A stretch of 64,000 nt of DNA. Origin: Acidobacteriota bacterium. Lineage in GTDB: Bacteria; Acidobacteriota; Terriglobia; Terriglobales; Acidobacteriaceae. The stretch lies in assembly GCA_013285705.1 (NCBI GenBank), contig JABDHA010000003.1, forward strand, positions 29,532 to 93,531. Direction: 5' to 3'. This document shows positions 1 through 8,521 of this stretch, piece by piece. Numbering within the stretch: the first letter of the stretch is position 1; each line of letters starts with the position of its first letter. The notes under the pieces are model-generated. The model ran no database searches. It was not told where the DNA came from and worked only from the letters and a program-made list of their open reading frames with translations. The position numbers were made by a program, and so were the translations under genes.

Positions 1-485
1 CTGTGGTTGTGTTTACCTGTCCAAAACAGTGCGAGAGAAATCCGAAAACGGTAAGCAATGTGATCGCAGACCAATGGGCCCTCCGTTTGTATTTCATGAA
101 GCGTGAACTGGGTTGATACATAAGGCGTCGTCTCCTGAAGTTGCCGAACTCGCGTGATTCATTGAGCACCGTGCCACGCCCGGGCATGCTTCGGAAAATG
201 CCCGTTTTTGCCCTATGTGTCCTTTCTAGCCCGCATAACATGCATGTGAGAGACCAGACCGAGATCAATCCTGCCTCGTCGCAATGGCCTTTGAGTTCAA
301 GAACCTCAGGACCACCAGCCGACGCGATTGGAATCGCCTTCATGGGGCAATTTCCTCTTTGCCCGTGACAATCATCACGAAATACCCTACTTGGCTTAGT
401 TGAGAAGGTGCTCGTGCACCTTTTCGGATAGCTTGTGATCTCGCCATAATCTACTCAAAATCCCAATCAGAACGGGGGCACAATC
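1..485. other. No convincing gene; possible 3' end of an upstream gene
   Basis: The first frame that stays open ends at a TGA at 114-116 after 37 codons and could be the tail of a plus-strand gene entering from the left. Its sequence is not recognisable. A plus-strand hairpin terminator lies 65 bases further on, which fits a gene ending here. The rest, up to the repeat that starts near 505, shows no open frame with a ribosome binding site or family motif. Confidence 0.3.
181..209 (+). terminator. Rho-independent terminator
   Basis: A perfect 7-bp stem, CGGGCAT at 181-187 and ATGCCCG at 198-204, with a 10-base loop is followed at once by TTTTT at 205-209. The T tract follows the hairpin only on the plus strand, so it should end a transcript entering from the left edge. 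Confidence 0.6.
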
Positions 486-504
486 TCAAATGCTTTTTGA
501 GTAC

Positions 505-929
505 AGTTGCGGATGCGTAAGATTCATCACTCTCAGGTATGGCCGATGTTTTCGAAAGACCGGAACATTCCTCTTACAGAGGGATAGCACAGAGAAATTA
601 TCGAATCCACACCATGCAGGTGTGATCCGAAAATATGCAGGGTTGTACCTGTTATTTTCTCTAGGTAATTGTTGCGATCTTCTGGAACACTCACGACAAG
701 GCACGCTACCGAACAGCTGATTGAATGCTGATCGTCTCGGGCGACTGGACCAGTGCGACCTTTTCGCTCTTGCCGCCCGCACGAACGGCAGGCAGTAGAC
801 GGGCCGCAGCTGAAGCGATGACACGTCGTTTGGCTCTCAACAAGCGGGTCTTGGTGGCAGGCAAGGAGAGGTGTAAACGAGCCGCAACTTCGTTCAAGGA
901 CAAGTCGTCATTAAGTCGTATCTGTAGAC
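505..929. repeat. Long repeat, copy 1 (sigma-factor 3' half plus flank)
   Basis: This 425-base stretch is repeated in the same orientation at 50492-50897, at roughly 90 percent identity by eye. It covers the last approximately 75 codons of the ECF sigma gene (706-929 on the minus strand) and about 200 bases downstream of its stop. Copy 2 lacks some 18 bases found here near 550-567. This copy is the intact one because it continues into a complete sigma gene. Confidence 0.85.
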
Positions 930-1392
930 CCTCCTTGAGCGAACACGGCAAGGAATCAATCGCGTGTCGAAGCACTTCGTATTCTTGTTTGACCCGTAAC
1001 ATATTCAAGGGATCGGGACGTGGGTCGGGCACACTCATAAGCAACAAGTCATTCTTCTCAGGCTCGCCTGTCACCTCATACCCGTTCTTGTGCTTTCGTC
1101 GAATCATAAGCGCGGAGTTGATCGCGATGCGAGTGAACCATGTCGAAAATTTTGCTCTGCCGTCGAATGTAGACAGCTTGAAATAAGAGCGGATGAGCGC
1201 CTCCTGCAGGGCGTCTTCTGCATCAGCCTCTGCACGAAGGATTCTGTGTATAGCACGAATTGCTATGGGTGAGGCATTTTTGACGAGTTCAGCGTAAGCG
1301 TCGTCGTTGCCTGCCTTCGCAAGGGCTACAAGCTTTGCGTCCCCCGGCCCGAGGGAGACGTCATCCGTCTGATTGCCGCACTGTAATGTCAT
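706..1392 (-). CDS. ECF-type RNA polymerase sigma factor
   Basis: This encodes an extracytoplasmic-function sigma-70 factor that would redirect core RNA polymerase to a small regulon. Region 2 is visible around AEADAEDALQEALIRSYFKL and the following WFTRIAINSALMIRRK stretch. Region 4 is visible in LPCSLKEGLQIRL and in LSLPATKTRLLRAKRR, the helix-turn-helix that reads the -35 element. The frame is open up to 1473, but the ATG at 1392 gives the usual length (228 residues) and is preferred. No anti-sigma gene is adjacent, so how it is controlled cannot be read here. Its 3' half and downstream flank were duplicated some 50 kb away. Confidence 0.85.
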   Translation of the reverse strand: MTLQCGNQTDDVSLGPGDAKLVALAKAGNDDAYAELVKNASPIAIRAIHRILRAEADAEDALQEALIRSYFKLSTFDGRAKFSTWFTRIAINSALMIRRKHKNGYEVTGEPEKNDLLLMSVPDPRPDPLNMLRVKQEYEVLRHAIDSLPCSLKEGLQIRLNDDLSLNEVAARLHLSLPATKTRLLRAKRRVIASAAARLLPAVRAGGKSEKVALVQSPETISIQSAVR

Positions 1393-1484
1393 GTCGCTTT
1401 TATCCTGCTCGACAATGTGGCGTTTCACAATCTCGGAACTGAGGGTCCATGTCCTGTAATTTCTACAGGTCAACCTCGTAGCCT

Positions 1485-1751
1485 ACAAACTCCATTACTC
1501 AAGTATCCGCCAAAGAACTCGCCTCGAAGAAGATTCGAAGAAATGCCGTCAACCTTGGCGCTGTTCACACGGAAGGTTTCGAGTCGGCTGGCTTCAAAGA
1601 CAGTCCATTCGAGGCGCATATTGTCCAGAACACACCGTTGGGTCGTCTTGGCACGCCCAAGGACATCGCTGACCTGGTTACGTACCTCGCATCGGAGAAC
1701 TCCGGCTGGATTACCGGCTCATTGATCGATGCAGCCGGCGGCTGGAGATAG
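1485..1751 (+). pseudogene. C-terminal remnant of a short-chain dehydrogenase
   Basis: Read in the frame ending at the TAG at 1749-1751, the sequence gives a typical SDR C-terminus. It contains AKELASKKIRRNAVNLG, which is the helix and strand that follow the catalytic Tyr-Lys of SDRs, then NTPLGRLGTPKDIADLV and the final SGWITGSLIDAAGGW. A stop lies upstream at 1479-1481, and the Rossmann glycine motif and catalytic Tyr are absent. Only about the last 88 codons survive, so no functional enzyme can be made. Confidence 0.8.
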
Positions 1752-2114
1752 TTTGGCCCGGCGCTCGCGAGGAAGAGTCGGACTCTGGCGATATGCCCGG
1801 TTTATTTGGCACAGAGCAATTCATTTTTCGTAACGATTGCCATAGGCGTGACATATTGAGACGGCACGATCGTTCCAAAACAGTGGATTCGACAAGACCA
1901 CCTCTCCCTCTGGAGCGTAGCCTCTTTAGCTATAAGCCTTCTGCCGCGTCTCGCGTTATCGACCTATATTCTGGCGGCTTGCGAATTACGTCCAGGACAT
2001 CAAGGGCTTGACGCTCCATTGTGGACGGAGAGATGTATGGGACGGCGAGCAGTGGTTAGGTGCGCATCTCCTCATCCGTTCACCGGGCGAAACATACAAG
2101 GATTTAAGCCAGAC
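1752..2114. other. Gene-free gap
   Basis: No frame here carries a recognisable domain. It presumably holds the promoter of the acetyltransferase that follows, but no clear -35/-10 pair stands out. Confidence 0.4.
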
Positions 2115-2555
2115 ATGACAACCGCTAATTCAATGACAGGATTTCGTGTCGAAAGTAATCCACCTGAAGTCGATCTCGTTGGTGTAAGCAATCTCCTTGA
2201 GATTGTGGGTATGAGAGCGCGATCGATCGACGCGATGGCGCAAGCTATCAAAGCTTCTACCGAGGTGGTCGTTGTGCATGACGATAGAAAGATGCTCGTA
2301 GGATTCGGTCGCCTTGTTAGCGACGGGATGTATTACGGTACGTTGTGGGATATCGCAGTCCATCCAAACGTTCAGAAGCGCGGAGTCGGCAAAGCGATTG
2401 TCAGTCGATTGCTGGCCAAGTGCAGGAGCCTTGAGTTAACGATGGTGGGACTTTTCACAGCGTTACACAATCGGCAGTTTTACGAGAGTTCGGGTTTCGC
2501 GATGCTTGATTATATTCATGCTATGACACTCGATTTAAAGCAATCTGAACATTGA
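2115..2555 (+). CDS. GNAT family N-acetyltransferase
   Basis: This small acetyl-CoA-dependent acyltransferase of the Gcn5 family would transfer an acetyl group to an amine of an unknown small molecule or protein. The acetyl-CoA loop is clear as VHPNVQKRGVGKAIVSRL (pattern V-x-P-x-x-Q-x-x-G-x-G). The typical C-terminal ALHNRQFYESSGF follows, where the Tyr often acts as general acid. The frame is open from 2019, but the ATG at 2115 gives a normal length of 146 residues. It sits 14 bases ahead of the lumazine-synthase-like gene, which suggests co-transcription. Codon use is AT-richer than most of the window. Confidence 0.8.
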   Translation: MTTANSMTGFRVESNPPEVDLVGVSNLLEIVGMRARSIDAMAQAIKASTEVVVVHDDRKMLVGFGRLVSDGMYYGTLWDIAVHPNVQKRGVGKAIVSRLLAKCRSLELTMVGLFTALHNRQFYESSGFAMLDYIHAMTLDLKQSEH

Positions 2556-2569
2556 GAGAGGAAAAAGAT

Positions 2570-2998
2570 ATGGATCGAGATTTGCTCGGCATAGTAGTCA
2601 CGGAGTTTAATTCGGATATAAGCGAGGCAATGTTAACAGCAGCTCTGAATGAGGCGACGAGTTTAGGTGCCGAAATAGTGTCAGTTTCTCATGTACCCGG
2701 CGCGTATGAGATTCCTTTAATAACTGAAGAACTATTAAAAAACGAAGATATTACTTCTGTCGTAGCTCTTGGGTTTATTGAAAAGGGAGAAACGCAGCAC
2801 GGTGAAGTGATGGCTCATACGGTTAGTACTTCGATATTAAACTCCTCTGTGAAACACGGAAAGGCCATTGGTTATGGACTCATTGGACCAGGTGCTTCAT
2901 TGGAACAGGCCAATCACCGTAAGGAGCCTTACGCTAGGGCAGCCGTTCGGGCTGCAGTTGCATCTACCAGCGTGCTTCGGGATATTCGAAAAAGATGA
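2570..2998 (+). CDS. ribH: 6,7-dimethyl-8-ribityllumazine synthase-like protein
   Basis: It resembles lumazine synthase, which condenses a pyrimidinedione with dihydroxybutanone phosphate in the penultimate step of riboflavin synthesis. Motifs in order are GIVVTEFNSDISEAML (substrate strand), VPGAYEIPL, VVALGFIEKGETQHGEV (which carries the position of the catalytic His), and IGPGASLEQANHRKEPYA. The last stretch resembles archaeal-type enzymes more than the common bacterial form. The ATG at 2570 has the ribosome site GAGAGGAAAAA just upstream; a TTG at 2552 is possible but lies inside the preceding gene. At 142 residues it is slightly short. The gene is clearly AT-richer than its neighbours and no other rib gene is nearby, so a transferred or accessory copy is likely. 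Confidence 0.65.
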   Translation: MDRDLLGIVVTEFNSDISEAMLTAALNEATSLGAEIVSVSHVPGAYEIPLITEELLKNEDITSVVALGFIEKGETQHGEVMAHTVSTSILNSSVKHGKAIGYGLIGPGASLEQANHRKEPYARAAVRAAVASTSVLRDIRKR

Positions 2999-3578
2999 AA
3001 GACGGAGGATAGCTGGGTTTCCTCTTAGTGCTTTGTGAATAAACAATGGTTACAAGCGGAAGAAGTTATTGGGCACAGGCAACGAGACGGTTTGCTCTTC
3101 GCGGATTCTACCTGAGCGAGATGGTTAACGATCGTCCAAACGTTTGTGCTCAGGGATTAGAATGGCGGCCGAGATGACCGCGACCGACTGTGTGGAAAGA
3201 TGAAACAAACTCAACTACTGTGACATATATTTGTAAATCTCCCCTGAGTTCCACTCATACTACTCCGCGAAGCTTCCACGTTGAGACAACCCGTCGACCC
3301 CATTCCATCCGTCGATCTCTTACGAGGGTTTGCCATGATCTGCGTATTTGAGCCCCGCGCGCAATCCACTGGACGGCTAGGACTGAAGCGGGCTACTTTC
3401 ATTGCTAAAATGAAAAAGCTCGGAATCTCACGCCAGTGCACAAACACGATTTAAGCCGGCTCAACGAGAACCAGTAGAGCGAGCAGTATTAAGCTAGAGG
3501 AGGGCTGTACCATTGGCCTCTTGGTCGAAGTCCTGACGACCATCCGGGACTTTTCGAATTCGGCCTCTAGCGATCAGC
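2999..3578. other. Gene-free gap
   Basis: This stretch of almost 600 bases separates the lumazine-synthase-like gene from the converging AraC gene. A minus-strand open frame of 78 codons (3211-3447) has no ribosome site or recognisable motif and is judged accidental. I see no clear terminator or repeat. Confidence 0.4.
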
Positions 3579-4478
3579 CTATCTCTTCTGATCTCGTCGC
3601 CACGCCGCGGGTGTCGTCCCCAATGCTCTTCGGAATGCCTTAGTCAGATGGCTCTGATCGGCAAACCCGACTTGGACCGCGATCTCCGAGAGTGCGATGT
3701 TTGTGGACGCTAACAGATCTTCGGCGGCTTCAACTCGACGTCGCAGAGCCCATGAGTACGGCGGTATACCGGTGGAAATCCGGAATCCACGCGCGAAACG
3801 CGATTGTGAAAGATGCGTGAGGTTTGCCAGTTCTGCAAGGCTGATGTCCCGTCGGAAGTATTCCTCAATGTAGGACTTTGCAAGCCTCAGTTGCCACGGC
3901 ACGAGACCGCTTTCGTTCGAAGCCGCCTCCCGACTCAGCTCCTTGTGCGTCGCTGCAAGAAAGGCAACTACAAGGCTGTCCCCGTAGAGTTTGTCCTCCG
4001 CACCTGCCAGGCATGCGTTTGCAAGCAAGCTGGCACAGGTCGTGATTCGGTTGTCGTGACGTGGGTCGCTCGGGCGGTTGATCCGCCCGAAATCGAGATC
4101 GTCGCCGAGAATCCGCTCCAATTGCTCAAGATCAAATTGCACCTCGAGATACCTTAGGGCTCGAACCTTCTCAGCCCAGCTCCAATAGGTCACGTTGGGC
4201 GGAATCCAGAAAAAGAATCCCGGTCGCTGAGTCGCCATAGGAAGGGGTGTTTTAGGATCGAGCCTTGGGCTAAGTTTGCCTCCGACGCGTCCTAGTAATG
4301 TAACCACTTTGAAGGAATTGCAGGAGAGATCCAGGCAGGAGAGCTCTGACGTTGGAATACAGTGGTTGTAGCGGATGCTGACTCCGTTCCACGTACGATT
4401 GAGCATGTAATACTCCCGATCTCCGATCAGCTCATGGCTGGTATCGATGTTCTTCGGAATTCGTGAGATCAAGCTCAT
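3579..4478 (-). CDS. AraC family transcriptional regulator
   Basis: The last approximately 105 residues form a double helix-turn-helix of the AraC type, starting at PWQLRLAKSYIEEYFRRD and ending with the signature VGFADQSHLTKAFRRALGTTPAAWR. The first approximately 190 residues should be a ligand or dimerisation domain, of unknown specificity. It is related to the regulator at 37219-38094 and to the broken one at 16782-17213, sharing the PWQLRLAK and FADQSH blocks. It is divergent from the DeoR gene at 4639, with a shared 160-base promoter gap. Confidence 0.85.
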   Translation of the reverse strand: MSLISRIPKNIDTSHELIGDREYYMLNRTWNGVSIRYNHCIPTSELSCLDLSCNSFKVVTLLGRVGGKLSPRLDPKTPLPMATQRPGFFFWIPPNVTYWSWAEKVRALRYLEVQFDLEQLERILGDDLDFGRINRPSDPRHDNRITTCASLLANACLAGAEDKLYGDSLVVAFLAATHKELSREAASNESGLVPWQLRLAKSYIEEYFRRDISLAELANLTHLSQSRFARGFRISTGIPPYSWALRRRVEAAEDLLASTNIALSEIAVQVGFADQSHLTKAFRRALGTTPAAWRRDQKR

Positions 4479-4638
4479 ATCGCCTACTTATCCCATCCGC
4501 CCTAACTCTGCCCCCAAAGATCAGTTTCCCAACCGCGTGTGGTGTCGCTGTACAGATAAACCTTCGACGATTCTTATCATCCATTATTGCACGTTTATGC
4601 CTGTTGATGCATGATTATGTCTGGAGTAAAGTTCAAAT

Positions 4639-5415
4639 ATGGCTCAAATGGATCTCATGGCTGCCGAACGGCAGGTCGCCATACTCGATCGTGTCCGCAG
4701 AAACGGCCGCGTCTTAGCCAGCGAACTGGCGATCGAATTCGAGACTTCGGAGGACACGATTCGGCGCGCTCTTCGCGAACTCGCCGATCAAGGGCTATGC
4801 AAACGTGTCTATGGTGGTGCTTTAGCGATATCGCCAGCTTCTGAAGCAATCGCTGTGCGAAATGCAGAACATATGGATCGGAAAGCCGCATTAGGTGCCG
4901 CACTGGCCGACTTAGTGACAAAAGGGCAATTTGTATTCATTGATGGCGGCACTACGAATCTGGCTGCCGCCCGCATGATCCCTAGAAATTTTGCACTGAC
5001 CGTGGCGACACAAGACCCTGCCATCGCCGCAGTTCTTGCTACGCGAGAAGACGTCACCCTGATCTTGATAGGCGGACAGGTAAAGCCCCATCTCGGTTCT
5101 GCCGTAGGAGTTGAGGCGACACGACAAATGATGGATCTTCGACCTGACCTGCTACTTTTGGGTCTTTGCGCCTTTGACCCGCAGTCTGGAGTGTGGGCCT
5201 TCGATGCCGAGGACGCTGCGTTTAAGCGGTCTTTAGTAAAGAACTCCCGGAAGACGGTCACGGCCGCCCTAAATGAAAAGCTGGATGCATCGGGGCCGTT
5301 CCGCGTCTGCCCGGTCGAATCGATTCAGACGTTGATCGTCGAGTCGAACGCACCGCGTCGCGCTACCAAACCATTCGTTGCCCGAGGGGTTCAGGTAAGA
5401 ACGGCCAAGCCATAG
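4639..5415 (+). CDS. DeoR/GlpR family transcriptional regulator
   Basis: An N-terminal winged helix (RQVAILDRVRRNGRVLASEL, then FETSEDTIRRALRELADQG) is followed by the hallmark KRVYGGAL. A C-terminal sugar-phosphate-sensing domain of the DeoR type follows, with the FIDGGTTNLAAA phosphate loop and LILIGGQVKP. Members usually repress sugar catabolic genes and release DNA on binding a phosphorylated sugar. No sugar genes are adjacent, so the target is unknown. Length (258) is normal. GGAG lies 12 bases before the ATG. Confidence 0.85.
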   Translation: MAQMDLMAAERQVAILDRVRRNGRVLASELAIEFETSEDTIRRALRELADQGLCKRVYGGALAISPASEAIAVRNAEHMDRKAALGAALADLVTKGQFVFIDGGTTNLAAARMIPRNFALTVATQDPAIAAVLATREDVTLILIGGQVKPHLGSAVGVEATRQMMDLRPDLLLLGLCAFDPQSGVWAFDAEDAAFKRSLVKNSRKTVTAALNEKLDASGPFRVCPVESIQTLIVESNAPRRATKPFVARGVQVRTAKP

Positions 5416-5577
5416 GCTCAGCGGCAACTCTGGTCACAAGGTACGTTGTCTATGGGCGGATCATCTTTGGTCAGCCTCATAGACCTCAATGTGCGCATCA
5501 GGCGTGCCTTCGGAATGATCCTCGCATCCTTGCTGCACGTCTCAGTTTCCATCCTGACTTAACCCTTTCGATCATTG

Positions 5578-5590
5578 AATTCAAGAGCAA
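5578..5590 (+). promoter_or_regulatory. Candidate Ada box
   Basis: The sequence AAT-N6-GCAA (AAT at 5578-5580, GCAA at 5587-5590) has the A-box/B-box layout and spacing of the E. coli ada operator. It lies 66 bases before the ada start codon, a suitable place for methylated Ada to recruit polymerase. The motif is short and could arise by chance. I did not find a convincing -35/-10 pair. Confidence 0.4.
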
Positions 5591-5655
5591 GAACCGGAGT
5601 GTGACGTTATGAAAACGCCGCTAGAGTTGGTTATGTAAGCAGAAAGGAACATCCG

Positions 5656-6735
5656 ATGAGCAAGGCGGGAACAAACCTTGAACTCGCAAACAGTATCCAG
5701 CAGGATCCACGGTGGCAATCTGTGATCGATCGTGACTCCAAGGCCGACGGTAAGTTCTTCTACTCGGTCAGAACAACTCGAGTGTACTGTCGCCCTTCAT
5801 GCGGAGCTCGCCTTGCTCGTCCCGAAAACGTGCAGTATCACCTGACGTGCGAAGACGCTGAAAAAGCCGGATTTCGAGCATGCAAACGCTGCAAGCCAGA
5901 TCAAATGAGTTTGGCTGCAGAAAACTCAGTCAAGATCGCGAGGGCATGTCGGTTGATCGAGCGGTCCGAACAGGTGCTGACTCTAAAGCAACTGGCGAAA
6001 CAAGCCGAGATGAGCCCGTTTCATTTCCACAGAACCTTTAAGTCAATAACCGGACTCACACCCGCCGCCTATGCGAAGGCGCATCGCAATCAACGGGTAC
6101 GAGCCTCATTAGAAAGGAGCAACTCCGTGACTGACGCGATCTATGATGCCGGCTTCAATTCGAGCGGGCGTTTTTACGAAAATACAAACCAAGTTCTCGG
6201 TATGACGCCGACTAAATTTCGTGAAGGCGGAGGCGACACGGACATCTTTTTTGCGATCGGCAAAGTCTCGCTGGGCTCGATTCTGGTCGCCCAAAGTAAC
6301 AAAGGCGTTTGCTCGATCTTGATTGGCGAGGACCCTGAGGTCCTGATACGCGATCTTCAGGACCGGTTCCCCAAAGCGAATCTGATCGGAGACGAAGCTG
6401 GATACCAGGAGCTGGTCGCAAAGGTGGTTGGACTGATCGAGCAACCTGGAATCAGCCTCGATCTTCCGTTGGACATTCGTGGCACCGCCTTTCAGCAGCG
6501 GGTCTGGAAAGCACTACAACAGATTCCCCCGGGCACGACTGCGACCTATACCGAAATTGCGAAGAAAATCGGTATGCCCAAGGCCGTCAGGGCAGTTGCA
6601 CAAGCTTGTGGAGCAAATGCGCTTGCAGTGGCAATCCCATGTCACCGAGTGATTAAGAACGATGGTTCTCTCTCCGGCTACCGCTGGGGAGTCGATCGTA
6701 AGCGTGCGCTTCTTGAAAGAGAGGCGCGCGCATGA
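5656..6735 (+). CDS. ada: Ada: methylphosphotriester/O6-methylguanine methyltransferase and activator
   Basis: A suicide repair enzyme and sensor of alkylation damage. Residues 1-90 are the zinc domain, with Cys45, Cys49, Cys76 and Cys79, the same spacing as E. coli Cys38, 42, 69 and 72. Cys45 takes the methyl from phosphotriesters and turns the protein into an activator. An AraC-type HTH follows (about 95-190, including MSPFHFHRTFKSITGLTP). The C-terminal methyltransferase has the catalytic IPCHRV with Cys329 and then SGYRWGVDRKRALLERE. It is full length (359) with AAAGGA upstream of the ATG. It overlaps the next gene by ATGA and should control it and alkB, probably through the AAT-N6-GCAA element at 5578. 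Confidence 0.95.
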   Translation: MSKAGTNLELANSIQQDPRWQSVIDRDSKADGKFFYSVRTTRVYCRPSCGARLARPENVQYHLTCEDAEKAGFRACKRCKPDQMSLAAENSVKIARACRLIERSEQVLTLKQLAKQAEMSPFHFHRTFKSITGLTPAAYAKAHRNQRVRASLERSNSVTDAIYDAGFNSSGRFYENTNQVLGMTPTKFREGGGDTDIFFAIGKVSLGSILVAQSNKGVCSILIGEDPEVLIRDLQDRFPKANLIGDEAGYQELVAKVVGLIEQPGISLDLPLDIRGTAFQQRVWKALQQIPPGTTATYTEIAKKIGMPKAVRAVAQACGANALAVAIPCHRVIKNDGSLSGYRWGVDRKRALLEREARA

Positions 6736-7505
6736 ACACCCTATTTGCTGAGAGAGCAGACTCTGTGCGGGAGACAGTCGGTCAATCATCTGAAGCATCG
6801 AGAGCTGTGGCTCGGATCGAATCGTTGAACTGGCCGCAGATCACGAATGAGTTAAATGATCAGGGGAGTTCCTTGTTGAAAAATGTGCTCACAGCTGAGG
6901 AGTGCGTCAGTCTGTCGCACCTATATCCAAATGAAGACGGATTCCGTAGCCGCGTCGTGATGGGACGGCATGGATTTGGTCGCGGAGAATATAAATACTT
7001 CAGCTATCCACTGCCCGGAATTATTCAGGGGATGCGGACGGCGCTATATCATGAACTCACCCCGATTGCGAATCATTGGAACAAGAGCATGGGGATTGAA
7101 GTTCAGTATCCGAAGGAACACGCCGAATTCATTCAACGCTGTCACGACGCCGGTCAATCAAGGCCTACTCCACTCCTGTTGCAATACGGAACTGGAGACT
7201 ACAACTGCCTGCATCAGGATCTCTATGGTGAGCACGTATTCCCGATACAAGTCGCGTTCCTGCTCTCCGAGCCGGGGCAAGATTTTGACGGTGGAGAGTT
7301 CGTATTGACGGAGCAGAGACCGAGAATGCAGTCGCGGCCCGAAATCGTTCCTTTACGCCAAGGCGACGCAGTCGCATTCGCGGTTCATCATCGTCCGGTT
7401 CAGGGCACTCGAGGTACCTATCGCGTCAATCTCCGCCACGGAGTAAGCAGGCTGCGATCAGGACATAGATACACGGTAGGCGTGATTTTTCACGACGCGA
7501 GCTAG
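6732..7505 (+). CDS. 2OG-Fe(II) dioxygenase of the ada operon
   Basis: An iron- and 2-oxoglutarate-dependent dioxygenase. The iron ligands are likely His161 and Asp163 (HQDLYGEHVFP) and His236 (VNLRHGVSRLRSGHRYTVG), with a nearby Arg for 2-oxoglutarate. FLLSEPGQDFDGGEFVL is typical of the prolyl-hydroxylase-like branch. Its ATG overlaps the ada stop (ATGA), and alkB starts 11 bases after its end, so the three are surely one transcript. Genes of this type often accompany ada, but I do not know a proven substrate. A second direct-reversal demethylase or a protein hydroxylase are both possible. Confidence 0.85.
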   Translation: MNTLFAERADSVRETVGQSSEASRAVARIESLNWPQITNELNDQGSSLLKNVLTAEECVSLSHLYPNEDGFRSRVVMGRHGFGRGEYKYFSYPLPGIIQGMRTALYHELTPIANHWNKSMGIEVQYPKEHAEFIQRCHDAGQSRPTPLLLQYGTGDYNCLHQDLYGEHVFPIQVAFLLSEPGQDFDGGEFVLTEQRPRMQSRPEIVPLRQGDAVAFAVHHRPVQGTRGTYRVNLRHGVSRLRSGHRYTVGVIFHDAS

Positions 7506-7516
7506 GAGGATGCGCG

Positions 7517-8167
7517 ATGTCGACACTCTTTGATTCAATTCCCGGGCGGGGACTGCCTCACGATCTCCTCGGCCCGGGCACCGCCATCTTGAACGGCTTT
7601 GCACTTGGGCGCGAGACTGAATTGGCATTTATGATCCAAGCCATTAGTAAACTTGCGCCTTTTCGGCACATGATCACACCCGGTGGCTTTCGTATGTCTG
7701 TGGCGCTGACAAACTGCGGAAGATACGGTTGGGTCACCGATCGGACGGGATATCGTTACGACAGCATCGATCCCGAAACAGAACAGCATTGGCCGGGAAT
7801 GCCTGATAACTTTCTCGAATTGGCCAGAGCTGCTGCATCGACGGCTGGCTTCCCGTCATTCATTCCTGATGCCTGTCTCATTAATCGTTACGAGCCTGGG
7901 TCGCGGCTCACGCTTCATCAGGACAAGAACGAACGAGATTTCACACAGCCCATCGTTTCGGTCTCTCTCGGGTTGCCGGCAACTTTCCTCTTCGGAGGTA
8001 TGGAACGCTCCGATAAGACCGTCCGAGTCCCACTACATCACGGCGACGTCCTCGTCTGGGGAGGTCCGGCTCGGTTACGCTACCACGGGATCAACCCTCT
8101 GAAAGAGGGAGTGCATCCGACGTTTGGAGGCTACCGCTACAACCTAACTTTCAGGGCTGCGGGATAG
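7517..8167 (+). CDS. alkB: AlkB: DNA oxidative demethylase
   Basis: It removes 1-methyladenine and 3-methylcytosine from DNA by oxidation, releasing formaldehyde. The active site is complete: His134 and Asp136 in LTLHQDKNERD, His190 in RLRYHGINPL, and Arg207 and Arg213 in GGYRYNLTFR. These are offset by exactly three from E. coli His131, Asp133, His187, Arg204 and Arg210. SVSLGLPATFLFGG and HGDVLVWGGPARL are also canonical. Length is 216, as in E. coli. GGAGGATGCG precedes the ATG. Confidence 0.95.
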   Translation: MSTLFDSIPGRGLPHDLLGPGTAILNGFALGRETELAFMIQAISKLAPFRHMITPGGFRMSVALTNCGRYGWVTDRTGYRYDSIDPETEQHWPGMPDNFLELARAAASTAGFPSFIPDACLINRYEPGSRLTLHQDKNERDFTQPIVSVSLGLPATFLFGGMERSDKTVRVPLHHGDVLVWGGPARLRYHGINPLKEGVHPTFGGYRYNLTFRAAG

Positions 8168-8226
8168 GTAGATCTCGAGGACTAATCAGCTAACAGGAGT
8201 CGACAGACACCCAGGAGAAAAAGATT

Positions 8227-8472
8227 ATGCGTTCTAAACGCGATGGAGACACCGTTGCTAGTTTGGGATCAGACGAATACATCGTAGAACCCCTCTGTTT
8301 CGATACGGACGCGCTCGAGACCTATAAGGAGTTCGTTCTACGGTCTATCACTGAATTTGCGGAATCTGACCTTGGCCTCCTTCATCAACCACAAGACGAC
8401 GTTCAACGTCTTTATCTCATCACGGGTGGAGTCTTCCGTTTGGGGGATTCGGGCGTCACCCGGCTGAGCTAA
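8227..8472 (+). CDS. Small unknown protein, last gene of the ada operon
   Basis: An 81-residue acidic protein that I do not recognise. A strong ribosome site (AGGAGAAAAAGATT then ATG) and its position 59 bases after alkB, ahead of a hairpin terminator, argue that it is real and co-transcribed with ada. It has no signal peptide or membrane segment and no cysteine pair. LFHTDALE-like features are absent; the middle reads as helix (ALETYKEFVLRSITEFAE). Its function might relate to alkylation response, but only context says so. Confidence 0.6.
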   Translation: MRSKRDGDTVASLGSDEYIVEPLCFDTDALETYKEFVLRSITEFAESDLGLLHQPQDDVQRLYLITGGVFRLGDSGVTRLS

Positions 8473-8521
8473 TCGAGAGTGTGAAGGATAAGTGCACTTC
8501 TAACGCGATTGCTTCGATACA

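Noticed and set aside
486..824. Minus-strand frame conserved between the two long repeats
   Set aside because: The conserved amino-acid stretch follows from the DNA duplication. It overlaps the sigma gene in another frame and has no ribosome site or domain.
3211..3447. Minus-strand frame of 78 codons in the gap before the AraC gene
   Set aside because: No ribosome site, no recognised motif and irregular composition.
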